IMG/VR virus record: IMGVR_UViG_3300042528_000450 | Location: 1-30,043 of that record | Strand: one strand, 5' to 3' | Length of the DNA: 30,043 nt | From: a virus | In this document: piece by piece, positions 9,292 through 14,740 of the stretch | How the letters are laid out: each line of letters opens with the position of its first letter | Position numbering within the stretch: position 1 is the stretch's first letter | Program-made: the position numbers and the translations under genes | The notes under the pieces: model-generated | Told to the model about the DNA's origin: nothing | Database searches by the model: none | Seen by the model: the letters and a program-made list of their open reading frames with translations, nothing else

Positions 9292-9723
9292 TTAATCCAA
9301 TTCTGTTTGAGACTTGACGGTTCTGCACTCAGATTGAATTTTTCTTAATAAATCCGCGCCTTCTAAATTTTCTTCTCCGCTTCTTGGGGCGCGGGTTTCT
9401 CTACTACCCTGAGAATTGGATGGAGTTAAATCTCCAATCGTAATTCTTTGATTGCTTCCAACTTCGGCAGTAAAAATCTTTTTTCTCTTAAGAGCAGCTA
9501 AATTAATATTAAACTCCCTCAAGTCATCATCTTCGTCATCAAAATCATCTTCGTCGTCATCATAATCTTCTTCGTGTTCTTTTTTGCGAACAGGTTTTCT
9601 AGATGCGCTTGAAAAAGAAGAATCCACACGATTAAATGGTTCTCCGCAACTTGGGCAAAATTTGGGTTTGGAAACACTAAATTCAGCCTTTCCTCCACAT
9701 TTAATACAATATTCGGTTTTCAT
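9292..9723 (-). CDS. Zinc-ribbon protein with acidic low-complexity region
   Basis: A 143-aa protein from the ATG at 9723 (a TTG five codons upstream is possible but less likely). The N-terminus has paired CxxC knuckles, YCIKCGG and FCPSCGE, forming a zinc ribbon. It is followed by a basic Ser/Arg stretch and an Asp/Glu run (about 50-70), then a polar tail. Such small zinc ribbons with acidic tails occur in phages as transcription or replication accessory factors. The position just before the sigma-like gene would suit a partner in RNA polymerase modification, but this is inference. It is the first gene after the promoter at 9738-9766. Confidence 0.7.
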   Translation of the reverse strand: MKTEYCIKCGGKAEFSVSKPKFCPSCGEPFNRVDSSFSSASRKPVRKKEHEEDYDDDEDDFDDEDDDLREFNINLAALKRKKIFTAEVGSNQRITIGDLTPSNSQGSRETRAPRSGEENLEGADLLRKIQSECRTVKSQTELD

Positions 9724-9737
9724 TATTTTTACTTTCA

Positions 9738-9766
9738 ATTATATAGATTTTCCATACGAAAATCAA
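9738..9766 (-). promoter_or_regulatory. Promoter for head/packaging operon
   Basis: On the minus strand: TTGATT, 17-bp spacer, TATAAT. It overlaps the last codons of phoH. The -10 ends 14 nt before the ATG at 9723, so the leader would be only about 8 nt. Confidence 0.6.
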
Positions 9767-10446
9767 TTGCCAATTTTTTCTATCTGATCTAGAAGGAAAA
9801 TAATAACTGGGTCTCTCATCACATCTTCTTTCTCAAAACGAAGATGATAAATTCCGTGAGAATTTGCTTCTTCCGTGCTGAATGTCTTACACATTTTAGA
9901 AAATCCTGTATTTCGTATATCACTTTGGAATTCATCTCCACAGATAAAAATTTTGCTGTTAGTATTGATTCGGGTAAGAATGGTTGTAATTTCTGGTATT
10001 GTGGCATTTTGCATTTCATCTGCAATAACCACCCTGTTTTTCCAATCCTGTCCACGAATAAAGTTAATGGGTTCAGCGTGAAGGGCGTGTTGATCTGTAA
10101 GAAGGGAAACCTCCTTCTCATTCAAGATCTCATTGATTTTGTCCATAAGTGGGGTCATATATGGATCAAATTTGTCTTCCAGAGATCCTTTTAAAAACCC
10201 CAAGCTCTTTTGGGCAGACTCGACCACCGTCCTCAAGTAGTGAATTTTTATGTTTTTAGAATCTTCGTTAAAGAGGTGAAGGGCGGCATAAACTGCTAAA
10301 AAGGTTTTAGAAGTTCCCGCTGGTCCGCTTAGGAAAACAACCTTCGTCCCCTTATGGGTCATGATTTTAAAGAAGTTTTGTTGCTTAGGGGTTAATTCAA
10401 CATTGCCCAAGAGCAAACCCGTCTTGAAACTTTTTCTGCTTGACAT
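9763..10446 (-). CDS. phoH: PhoH-like P-loop ATPase
   Basis: A 227-aa protein made up almost entirely of the PhoH domain. Walker A is GPAGTSKT (41-48), Walker B is VVIADEMQN (139-147), and ICGDEFQSD follows near 178-186. The N-terminal segment LTPKQQNFF is the usual entry to this SF1-helicase-like fold. PhoH proteins are widespread in phages of aquatic bacteria; proposed roles are RNA or nucleic-acid remodelling, but the function in phages is not established. It is the first minus-strand gene and is divergent from the methyltransferase; the methyltransferase promoter overlaps its start codon. Confidence 0.92.
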   Translation of the reverse strand: MSSRKSFKTGLLLGNVELTPKQQNFFKIMTHKGTKVVFLSGPAGTSKTFLAVYAALHLFNEDSKNIKIHYLRTVVESAQKSLGFLKGSLEDKFDPYMTPLMDKINEILNEKEVSLLTDQHALHAEPINFIRGQDWKNRVVIADEMQNATIPEITTILTRINTNSKIFICGDEFQSDIRNTGFSKMCKTFSTEEANSHGIYHLRFEKEDVMRDPVIIFLLDQIEKIGN

Positions 10447-10468
10447 CTCTAATAATTACACATATAAG
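10440..10468 (+). promoter_or_regulatory. Promoter for methyltransferase operon
   Basis: TTGACA, 17-bp spacer, TATAAG; the ATG at 10482 lies 13 nt after the -10. The -35 box overlaps the start codon of divergent phoH, so the two genes could interfere transcriptionally. Confidence 0.6.
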
Positions 10469-10481
10469 TGTAGAAAAGACT

Positions 10482-11042
10482 ATGCCACATTCGTATCCAT
10501 TTGGAAAAAAAGAAGCAATTGAGTTTGTGCAAAAAAACTTCCCCTACTATTCAAAAGTCCTAGATGTAGGTCCGGGGGTAGGGACTTATGCCGATCTTTT
10601 AAAACCTCACGGGTATGAATTAGACTGCCTCGAAATCTACGAGGGATATATTGACGCCTATAATTTAAGAAGCAAGTATAATCAAGCCTTGATAGGAGAT
10701 GTAAGAGAAGAAAAGTGGAATTTGGGCAATTATGATTTGGTTATTTTAGGAGATGTATTAGAGCATCTGACCATAGAACAATCAAAAGAAGTTCTAAATC
10801 GGTGCCAAAATGTTCTTGTGGCGGTCCCTTATCTTTGCCCACAAGGAGGTGTGGATTTCGTATTTGAAGACAAACGCTTGATCAATCCGCACGAAAAACA
10901 CGAACAAGCAGATTTAACCCCACTCGTTATGTTAACCAGATACCCAAATTTGGGTTTAATTTGGAGTAATCATTTGTATGGTTATTATTCAAATGTTCAG
11001 TGGGCGGGATATTATAAAGAAAAAGAATGGACAAAATTATGA
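10482..11042 (+). CDS. Class I SAM-dependent methyltransferase
   Basis: A 186-aa protein from MPHSYPFGKK. Motif I is KVLDVGPGVGTY (about 25-36), the acidic end of strand 2 is LDCLEIYEG, and DLVILGDVLEHL (about 84-95) matches motif post-I/IV of Rossmann-fold methyltransferases. The substrate cannot be read from the sequence; small free-standing members of this family modify proteins, small molecules or glycans rather than DNA. An upstream in-frame ATG would lie within the promoter, so the start at 10482 is chosen. It is followed with an ATGA overlap by a small gene. Confidence 0.8.
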   Translation: MPHSYPFGKKEAIEFVQKNFPYYSKVLDVGPGVGTYADLLKPHGYELDCLEIYEGYIDAYNLRSKYNQALIGDVREEKWNLGNYDLVILGDVLEHLTIEQSKEVLNRCQNVLVAVPYLCPQGGVDFVFEDKRLINPHEKHEQADLTPLVMLTRYPNLGLIWSNHLYGYYSNVQWAGYYKEKEWTKL

Positions 11043-11248
11043 ACTTCCTATACGAATTTGACAAATATCCTACAGGATTCTTTCAAGTCATTACCCCCGA
11101 AAGTGATGCTACTGGAGAGATTATTTTTATAGATAAAGAAGGGGGAGTGAGGTTCTTAGGTGTGGATAGAGATTGTTGTGATTACCTTTCTTATATTGAT
11201 ACTCTTCAACCCTTTTCTGAGTTTCATCGAATTGAAACGAATGATTAA
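11039..11248 (+). CDS. Small hypothetical protein, 69 aa
   Basis: Not recognised. Acidic and aromatic-rich, with two adjacent Cys in VDRDCCDYL. The ATG at 11039 overlaps the stop of the methyltransferase (ATGA), so translational coupling is likely; an ATG four codons earlier (11027) is also possible. Predicted as a soluble strand-rich domain. Confidence 0.65.
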   Translation: MNFLYEFDKYPTGFFQVITPESDATGEIIFIDKEGGVRFLGVDRDCCDYLSYIDTLQPFSEFHRIETND

Positions 11249-11521
11249 ATAGGGGTATTTTTTTGTATGTGATCGCATATAGTCTCGCAATGTATGCGAT
11301 AGGATATATATAGGGGATAGATAATTGGGTGGATTGGAATTGTGTTGGATGGTATTGGATAACGTGGAATTGGTTTGGATTTATAAAAATACCCACCCCC
11401 CCTCTCTTTTTGGGTTTATGTTAGTCTAGTCGGATTTTAATTAACCCCACCCCCTTATGGTGTTCATGTGAACACTACGCGACCGCGTAAATAAAACGCG
11501 AAAAAAAAAGAGAAAATACCC
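11249..11521. other. Non-coding region with phased repeats and hairpins
   Basis: No supported gene. It contains: a hairpin ATCGCATA / TATGCGAT (about 11272-11300); six TTGGAT-like repeats at about 11325, 11334, 11345, 11355, 11365 and 11375, spaced 9-11 bp; outer complementary arms GGGGTATTTTT (about 11251) and AAAAATACCC (about 11385); and a near-palindrome GTGTTCATGTGAACAC at 11460-11475 followed by ACGCGACCGCGT. It lies just after the minus/plus transcription switch, so a control or replication site is plausible. Confidence 0.5.
11460..11475. promoter_or_regulatory. Operator-like palindrome 1
   Basis: GTGTTCATGTGAACAC: 7-bp arms around TG. First of eight related sites. Confidence 0.5.
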
Positions 11522-11549
11522 TTGTGCTTTTCGCGGGATCGGTTATACT
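11522..11549 (+). promoter_or_regulatory. Leaderless-type promoter
   Basis: TTGTGC, 16-bp spacer, TATACT; ATG 6 nt after the -10. Confidence 0.75.
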
Positions 11550-11555
11550 AACATC

Positions 11556-11795
11556 ATGAAAGAAAACCTTGCCCTTGGCTCCCTTGTCACCTTCGCCCCT
11601 TTCACCTCTGACATTCCTTTTGTGGGCCGTAAATCCACAATGCGTCAAGTTCCTAACGGCACCGCTGGCGAAGGCGTTGTCATTTATCAGTGGGTCATTT
11701 CCGCCCTTACCAGTGAGGGAATTGTCTTGCTTCCGATTGAAGACGCGAAGGCGCTTGTTGCCCGTCGCGCTCGTTTGGCGCTTGGCGTTGCCTAA
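11556..11795 (+). CDS. Small hypothetical protein, 79 aa
   Basis: Not recognised. Begins MKENLALGSLVTFAPFTSDI and ends in an Arg/Ala-rich helix. Possibly a small beta-barrel followed by a basic C-terminal helix that could contact nucleic acid. The start is fixed by the promoter directly in front of it, with no Shine-Dalgarno sequence. First gene of the small-gene array. Confidence 0.75.
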   Translation: MKENLALGSLVTFAPFTSDIPFVGRKSTMRQVPNGTAGEGVVIYQWVISALTSEGIVLLPIEDAKALVARRARLALGVA

Positions 11796-11837
11796 AACGC
11801 AAGCGCCTAGAGGGTCAAAAGAAAATCAAAAAAAGAC

Positions 11838-11865
11838 TTGATTCTCCCTTTTCTTCTTGTATATT
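11838..11865 (+). promoter_or_regulatory. Leaderless-type promoter
   Basis: TTGATT, 16-bp spacer, TATATT; ATG 5 nt after the -10. Confidence 0.75.
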
Positions 11866-11870
11866 CTCCC

Positions 11871-12035
11871 ATGAACATGATCAAAGAAATCGAAGACGCC
11901 GCTAAATTCGTTGCCGAATTCGGAGGTGATTTGGAAAAAATCGCGAAAGAAATCGCGGCGATGTTTCCCGGCCATTCATGGTCCTGTATCCGCCTTTCCC
12001 TTGAATATCAGGTTGACGAAATGGCGGCGCAATAA
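11871..12035 (+). CDS. Small helical protein, 54 aa (duplicated at 13099)
   Basis: Begins MNMIKEIEDAAKFVAEFGGD. A short amphipathic helix leads into AKEIAAMFPGHSWSCIRLSL, a pattern like a helix-turn-helix. Almost identical at nucleotide level to 13099-13263; only the last five codons and one silent change differ. A divergent third member is at 18856-19041. No known family recognised; a small DNA-binding or host-takeover protein is possible. Confidence 0.75.
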   Translation: MNMIKEIEDAAKFVAEFGGDLEKIAKEIAAMFPGHSWSCIRLSLEYQVDEMAAQ

Positions 12036-12048
12036 TCGAAAAAAACCC

Positions 12049-12076
12049 TTGCCTTCCCTCTTTAATCGCTTATACT
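12049..12076 (+). promoter_or_regulatory. Leaderless-type promoter
   Basis: TTGCCT, 16-bp spacer, TATACT; 6 nt to ATG. Preceded by a CGAAAAAAACCC A-tract, possibly an UP-like element. Confidence 0.75.
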
Positions 12077-12082
12077 TAGAAC

Positions 12083-12292
12083 ATGATCAACAAAGAGCAA
12101 ATCGAAAAAGCGGAACGTGTCAGCAAAAACGAATACGTTTTTGTTCAAACCCATTACGGGCAACAATACCTCTTTGAAGAGGTTTATAGAGACGACGTTT
12201 TGACGGTCTCGAATGAAGACGGTGAATTGTTTGATGTTCTTGTAAAAGACGTTGAACGTTTTATATGGTGGAATGATTCCGTTGCTGTCTGA
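12083..12292 (+). CDS. Small hypothetical protein, 69 aa
   Basis: Not recognised. A charged N-terminal helix precedes a beta-rich part (YVFVQTHYGQQYLFEEVYRD ... VLTVSNEDGELFDVLVKDVE). The layout resembles the products at 12380 and 13524: charged start, short strands, then an Asp-Val-Glu/Asp element, so these may be distant paralogues. Ends just before a GAAA-loop terminator hairpin. Confidence 0.75.
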   Translation: MINKEQIEKAERVSKNEYVFVQTHYGQQYLFEEVYRDDVLTVSNEDGELFDVLVKDVERFIWWNDSVAV

Positions 12293-12300
12293 AAAGAAAA

Positions 12301-12318
12301 GGGAGGCGAAAGCCTCCC
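12301..12318 (+). terminator. Stem-loop terminator candidate
   Basis: GGGAGGC, GAAA tetraloop, GCCTCCC: 7-bp perfect stem 8 nt after the stop codon, followed by TCCCCTTT rather than a long T-run. Confidence 0.6.
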
Positions 12319-12345
12319 TCCCCTTTAAATAATCGAAAAAAACCC

Positions 12346-12373
12346 TTGCGCTTTCCCTTAAATCCTTTATACT
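12346..12373 (+). promoter_or_regulatory. Leaderless-type promoter
   Basis: TTGCGC, 16-bp spacer, TATACT; 6 nt to ATG. Confidence 0.78.
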
Positions 12374-12379
12374 AACATC

Positions 12380-12616
12380 ATGAACAAAGAATACTACGAA
12401 AAGAAACTTTACACGCAATTCGTTCGTCCCTTTCCCTCTGAAGAGGGAAACTGGCAGATTGTCGGCACTGGCGAAATTGTCAAGGCAATTGAAATTGAAG
12501 ATATCCAAGGCTATCCCATGATGGTGGTTGAAACTGAAGAGGGCCAATTGCTCGATTGCGATTTTCAAGATGAAATCTTTGTCAAGCTTAACAAGAACAA
12601 TGAACCTCTTGTCTGA
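12380..12616 (+). CDS. Small hypothetical protein, 78 aa
   Basis: Not recognised. Begins MNKEYYEKKLYTQFVRPFPS. Acidic, with strands such as YPMMVVETEEGQLLDCDFQD resembling the gene at 12083 in overall plan. A stem-loop follows its stop codon. Confidence 0.75.
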   Translation: MNKEYYEKKLYTQFVRPFPSEEGNWQIVGTGEIVKAIEIEDIQGYPMMVVETEEGQLLDCDFQDEIFVKLNKNNEPLV

Positions 12617-12623
12617 AACGCGA

Positions 12624-12641
12624 AGGGAGGCAAAAGCCTCC
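12624..12641 (+). terminator. Stem-loop terminator candidate
   Basis: GGGAGGC, AAAA loop, GCCTCCC; same stem as at 12301-12318. Confidence 0.6.
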
Positions 12642-12670
12642 CTCCCCTTTAAATAATCGAAAAAAACCCC

Positions 12671-12698
12671 TTGCGCTTTTCTCTCAATCGCTTATTCA
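12671..12698 (+). promoter_or_regulatory. Orphan promoter
   Basis: TTGCGC, 16-bp spacer, TATTCA, with the usual A-tract upstream, but no start codon or gene follows. Probably left after loss of its gene, or it drives a non-coding transcript through the repeats. Confidence 0.45.
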
Positions 12699-12702
12699 AT
12701 AC

Positions 12703-12739
12703 TTCGCTATATAGCGATATAGCGATATAGCGATATAAT
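12703..12739. repeat. TATAGCGA iteron block 1
   Basis: Four overlapping ATATAGCG units, 9-bp period. The leading TCGCTATATAGCGA is itself a perfect palindrome. AT-rich and easily melted. Confidence 0.75.
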
Positions 12740-12755
12740 GCCGCTTTTTCATGTA

Positions 12756-12771
12756 ATGTTCATTTGAACAT
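12756..12771. promoter_or_regulatory. Operator-like palindrome 2
   Basis: ATGTTCATTTGAACAT. Confidence 0.55.
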
Positions 12772-12784
12772 CACGCCGCTTTTA

Positions 12785-12800
12785 GTGTTCAAATGAACAC
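12785..12800. promoter_or_regulatory. Operator-like palindrome 3
   Basis: GTGTTCAAATGAACAC, 29 bp (nearly three helical turns) from site 2. Confidence 0.55.
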
Positions 12801-12813
12801 TTTAAAAACCCTT

Positions 12814-12894
12814 CGTAACTCGTTGAAAATGAACGAGTTATGACGCAAAAACCCGGTCCCGCCGTCGTAACTCGTTGAAAATGAACGAGTTACG
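12814..12894. repeat. Alternating-arm hairpin unit 1
   Basis: Two hairpins, each of GTAACTCGTT-type and AACGAGTTA-type arms with a GAAAATG loop, around a core ending GCCGTC. The inner arms can also pair with each other. Confidence 0.8.
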
Positions 12895-12917
12895 GACATT
12901 TCTACTCAGAAAAAAAG

Positions 12918-12931
12918 TGTTCAATTGAACA
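12918..12931. promoter_or_regulatory. Operator-like palindrome 4
   Basis: TGTTCAATTGAACA, perfect. Confidence 0.55.
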
Positions 12932-12949
12932 TCATTTAAAAAGCAAAAC

Positions 12950-12993
12950 AATATAGCGATATAGCGATATAGATATATCGCGATATAGCGATA
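12950..12993. repeat. TATAGCGA iteron block 2
   Basis: ATATAGCGAT repeats interrupted by AGATATATCGCG, giving one inverted unit. Confidence 0.7.
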
Positions 12994-13004
12994 AACAAAA
13001 AAGG

Positions 13005-13018
13005 CGTTCAATTGAACA
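13005..13018. promoter_or_regulatory. Operator-like palindrome 5
   Basis: CGTTCAATTGAACA, 35 bp before the ATCAGG-containing promoter region of the duplicated gene. Confidence 0.5.
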
Positions 13019-13064
13019 TCACGCAATCGCGGAAACATTGATGAAAAAAAAAGCACAAAATAAC

Positions 13065-13092
13065 TTGCGTATCAGGTTTAAAGTGGTATCAT
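13065..13092 (+). promoter_or_regulatory. Leaderless-type promoter
   Basis: TTGCGT, 16-bp spacer, TATCAT; 6 nt to ATG. The upstream sequence differs from that of the duplicate gene at 11871, so the duplication did not carry its promoter. Confidence 0.7.
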
Positions 13093-13098
13093 TACAAC

Positions 13099-13263
13099 AT
13101 GAACATGATCAAAGAAATCGAAGACGCCGCTAAATTCGTTGCCGAATTCGGAGGTGATTTGGAAAAAATCGCGAAAGAAATCGCGGCGATGTTTCCCGGC
13201 CATTCGTGGTCCTGTATCCGCCTTTCCCTTGAATATCAGGTTGACGAAATCGAAGCGAAATAA
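13099..13263 (+). CDS. Small helical protein, 54 aa (duplicate of 11871)
   Basis: Begins MNMIKEIEDAAKF and ends DEIEAK instead of DEMAAQ. One silent substitution separates the first about 144 bp from 11871-12014, so the copy is very recent or under gene conversion. Both copies are intact and have their own promoter. Confidence 0.75.
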   Translation: MNMIKEIEDAAKFVAEFGGDLEKIAKEIAAMFPGHSWSCIRLSLEYQVDEIEAK

Positions 13264-13276
13264 TCGAAAAAAAGAC

Positions 13277-13304
13277 TTGAACTAAACCAAAAATAGGGTA
13301 AATT
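13277..13304 (+). promoter_or_regulatory. Leaderless-type promoter
   Basis: TTGAAC, 16-bp spacer, TAAATT; 6 nt to ATG. Confidence 0.7.
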
Positions 13305-13310
13305 AACATC

Positions 13311-13469
13311 ATGAAAGAAGAAAGCGGTTACATCTTGGCGATTAAAAAGGCAATGGACGTTGAACATGAAAGGCTTGGGGGGCGTTCGTTTTTTCGCGTG
13401 AAGCACGAAGGAAAGATCTTCTCCTTCTCTTGCGATGGTTCTCTTCTCAAATGGATTCTTTCCCTTTAA
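13311..13469 (+). CDS. Small hypothetical protein, 52 aa
   Basis: Begins MKEESGYILAIKKAMDVEHE. The segment FFRVKHEGKIFSFSCDGSLL resembles VVRVKDKEGKIFTFSFYAQL in the 53-aa product at 15941, so the two look like paralogues. Function unknown. Supported by the promoter at the correct distance from the ATG and by that similarity. Confidence 0.65.
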   Translation: MKEESGYILAIKKAMDVEHERLGGRSFFRVKHEGKIFSFSCDGSLLKWILSL

Positions 13470-13489
13470 GAAAAACACGAAAAAAACCC

Positions 13490-13517
13490 TTGCGCTTTTC
13501 TCTTAATCGCTTATACT
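13490..13517 (+). promoter_or_regulatory. Leaderless-type promoter
   Basis: TTGCGC, 16-bp spacer, TATACT; 6 nt to ATG; A-tract upstream. Confidence 0.78.
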
Positions 13518-13523
13518 TAAAAC

Positions 13524-13754
13524 ATGAAAGAACAAATCAAAAAAGACCTTCAAATCGCAATGGCTCAAACCCTTAAAGGGGAAGAAATTACTCTTCACAT
13601 TGCTGGCGAGTATTGGACACTTGAAAATCTTGTGGGACAAGATCACGTTTTAGTTTCCCGCAAAGGAAAGGAATATGTTATGGAAATTAAAGATATCGAC
13701 TTCATCGATTTGTTTTGTGAAAACTGGATTGAAAGACAAGTGAACCATTGCTAA
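13524..13754 (+). CDS. Small hypothetical protein, 76 aa
   Basis: Not recognised. Begins MKEQIKKDLQIAMAQTLKGE, an amphipathic helix, then short strands (VLVSRKGKEYVMEIKDIDFI). Plan similar to the genes at 12083 and 12380. Followed by a strong terminator hairpin. Confidence 0.75.
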   Translation: MKEQIKKDLQIAMAQTLKGEEITLHIAGEYWTLENLVGQDHVLVSRKGKEYVMEIKDIDFIDLFCENWIERQVNHC

Positions 13755-13777
13755 ATCTGGCAAATAAGAAAGGAAAA

Positions 13778-13803
13778 AGAGAGAAGGTTTTCACCTTCTC
13801 TCT
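13778..13803 (+). terminator. Rho-independent terminator candidate
   Basis: 11-bp perfect stem AGAGAGAAGGT / ACCTTCTCTCT with a TTTC loop, followed by TTTG. It marks the end of the gene cluster that began at 11522. Confidence 0.7.
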
Positions 13804-13811
13804 TTGTTAGT

Positions 13812-13845
13812 CAATACTTCGCTATATAGCGATATAGCGATATAA
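13812..13845. repeat. TATAGCGA iteron block 3
   Basis: Three ATATAGCG units preceded by AATACTTCGC exactly as in block 1, one unit shorter. Confidence 0.75.
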
Positions 13846-13862
13846 TGCCGCTTTTTCGTGTG

Positions 13863-13878
13863 ATGTTCATTTGAACAT
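13863..13878. promoter_or_regulatory. Operator-like palindrome 6
   Basis: ATGTTCATTTGAACAT, identical to site 2. Confidence 0.55.
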
Positions 13879-13892
13879 CACGCCGCTTTTAG

Positions 13893-13906
13893 TGTTCAAA
13901 TGAACA
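13893..13906. promoter_or_regulatory. Operator-like palindrome 7
   Basis: TGTTCAAATGAACA. Confidence 0.55.
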
Positions 13907-13920
13907 GTTTAAAAACCCTT

Positions 13921-14001
13921 CGTAAGTCATTGAAAAAGAACGAGTTACGACGGCTCGCCCCCGTCGCGCCGTCGTAACTCGTTGAAAAAGAACGAGTTAC
14001 A
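13921..14001. repeat. Alternating-arm hairpin unit 2
   Basis: The inner arms AACGAGTTACGACGGC and GCCGTCGTAACTCGTT are perfectly complementary over 16 bp around a GC-rich loop. This is the clearest example of the alternative central stem. Confidence 0.85.
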
Positions 14002-14047
14002 ACGCAATCAATTCAAGATTCGTGCCAATGTCAACACTTTTTTTGGG

Positions 14048-14061
14048 TGTTCAAATGAACA
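14048..14061. promoter_or_regulatory. Operator-like palindrome 8
   Basis: TGTTCAAATGAACA, 36 bp before the -35 of the next promoter. Confidence 0.55.
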
Positions 14062-14096
14062 TGGCGCAATCATGGAAAAGAAAAGGAAATAATTAC

Positions 14097-14125
14097 TTGC
14101 GCCTTTCTTTTTTTTATGTTATCTT
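14097..14125 (+). promoter_or_regulatory. Leaderless-type promoter
   Basis: TTGCGC, 17-bp spacer, TATCTT; 5 nt to the first ATG. Confidence 0.7.
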
Positions 14126-14130
14126 TGTTC

Positions 14131-14226
14131 ATGATGAAAGACCTGTTTGATCTTGCCCTTGCTTTTGTTGTTGCTTGTTTTGTTATCGTTGGCATTGCAT
14201 GGTTCGCCCATGCTGTTTGTCATTGA
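14131..14226 (+). CDS. Tiny single-pass membrane peptide, 31 aa
   Basis: Begins MMKDLFDLALAFVVACFVIV and ends in AWFAHAVCH. Residues about 6-26 form one transmembrane helix. It has its own promoter at the standard distance and the next promoter follows its stop, which makes a random ORF unlikely. A membrane-active early peptide or antiholin-like regulator is possible. Confidence 0.6.
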   Translation: MMKDLFDLALAFVVACFVIVGIAWFAHAVCH

Positions 14227-14245
14227 AAAACACGAAAAAAAACCC

Positions 14246-14273
14246 TTGCATTAAATCGAATTACCCTTATACT
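14246..14273 (+). promoter_or_regulatory. Leaderless-type promoter
   Basis: TTGCAT, 16-bp spacer, TATACT; 6 nt to ATG; A-tract upstream. Confidence 0.78.
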
Positions 14274-14279
14274 AACATC

Positions 14280-14429
14280 ATGACAGTCAAAGAACTCCAA
14301 CTCGCCCTTTCCATCTTCGAATCCGACTCCAGCAAGGACACGAAGGTTGTCCTCCTCATCGATGGAAAGGAGGTTGAAATCAATTCAATCTACCTCTCTT
14401 CCGGGGTTGTCGAAATTGTTGGGGAATAA
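14280..14429 (+). CDS. Small hypothetical protein, 49 aa
   Basis: Begins MTVKELQLALSIFESDSSKD. A helix is followed by a beta hairpin (TKVVLLIDGKEVEINSIYLS). This helix-strand layout occurs in several small phage proteins annotated only as hypothetical. Start fixed by the promoter. Confidence 0.7.
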   Translation: MTVKELQLALSIFESDSSKDTKVVLLIDGKEVEINSIYLSSGVVEIVGE

Positions 14430-14434
14430 TTCCC

Positions 14435-14462
14435 TTGCTTCTTTTCTTTAATCGCTTAAAAT
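14435..14462 (+). promoter_or_regulatory. Promoter with short leader
   Basis: TTGCTT, 16-bp spacer, TAAAAT; 17 nt to ATG, so a leader of about 11 nt without a Shine-Dalgarno sequence. Confidence 0.6.
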
Positions 14463-14479
14463 ATCTTCAATAAATCAAA

Positions 14480-14641
14480 ATGAGCAGAACAAAAAAGAAA
14501 GACTATCCTAGAAAATACGATTCTAAACGTTTCGATAAAACTTGCCGAAACAATGGCTCCTGTTCTTACTGTAGAAACAATCGCCTTCATAATACCCATA
14601 AAGAAGAACAAAGGTCGGTTGATCAATTAAAAGACGAGTAA
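14480..14641 (+). CDS. Basic Cys-rich small protein, 53 aa
   Basis: Begins MSRTKKKDYPRKYDSKRFDK. The core TCRNNGSCSYCRNNRLH has three Cys (C-x5-C-x2-C) plus a His, probably a small metal-binding motif. I recall similar CRNxGSCxYC small proteins in other phages, but no function is known to me. Strongly basic at the N-terminus, so nucleic acid or ribosome binding is possible. The TAA stop lies in the left arm of hairpin unit 3. Confidence 0.65.
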   Translation: MSRTKKKDYPRKYDSKRFDKTCRNNGSCSYCRNNRLHNTHKEEQRSVDQLKDE

Positions 14642-14717
14642 CTCGTTGAAAATGAAAGAGTTACGACGGCTCGCCCCGGTCCCGCCGTTGTAACTCGTTG
14701 AAAATGAAGGACTTACG
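14638..14717. repeat. Alternating-arm hairpin unit 3
   Basis: The left arm begins inside the stop codon of the gene at 14480. Outer hairpins have GAAAATG loops. Confidence 0.8.
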
Positions 14718-14740
14718 TTGCAAGGCCATTTGCGTTGTCA

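Larger units (their letters stand above)
12699..13060. other. Non-coding repeat island
   Basis: No gene seen. Contents in order: TATAGCGA iterons (12703-12739), palindromes at 12756 and 12785, an alternating-arm hairpin unit (12814-12894), a palindrome at 12918, more iterons (12950-12993), a palindrome at 13005 and an ACGCAATCGCG box at 13021. The first about 115 bp recur at 13812-13935. Confidence 0.7.
13804..14096. other. Second non-coding repeat island
   Basis: No gene seen. Contains iterons (13812-13845), palindromes at 13863 and 13893, hairpin unit 2, a CAAGATTCGTGCCAA box near 14015 and a palindrome at 14048. The first about 120 bp are a near copy of 12701-12815. Confidence 0.7.

Noticed and set aside
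10461-10470. T4-type late promoter (TATAAATA)
   Set aside because: CATATAAGTG differs from the consensus and fits as the -10 of a TTGACA promoter instead; no other TATAAATA site was seen upstream of head genes.
11127-11396. 89-aa minus-strand ORF
   Set aside because: Overlaps a plus-strand gene and reads the phased TTGGAT repeats as Pro/Tyr/His/Gln-rich nonsense.
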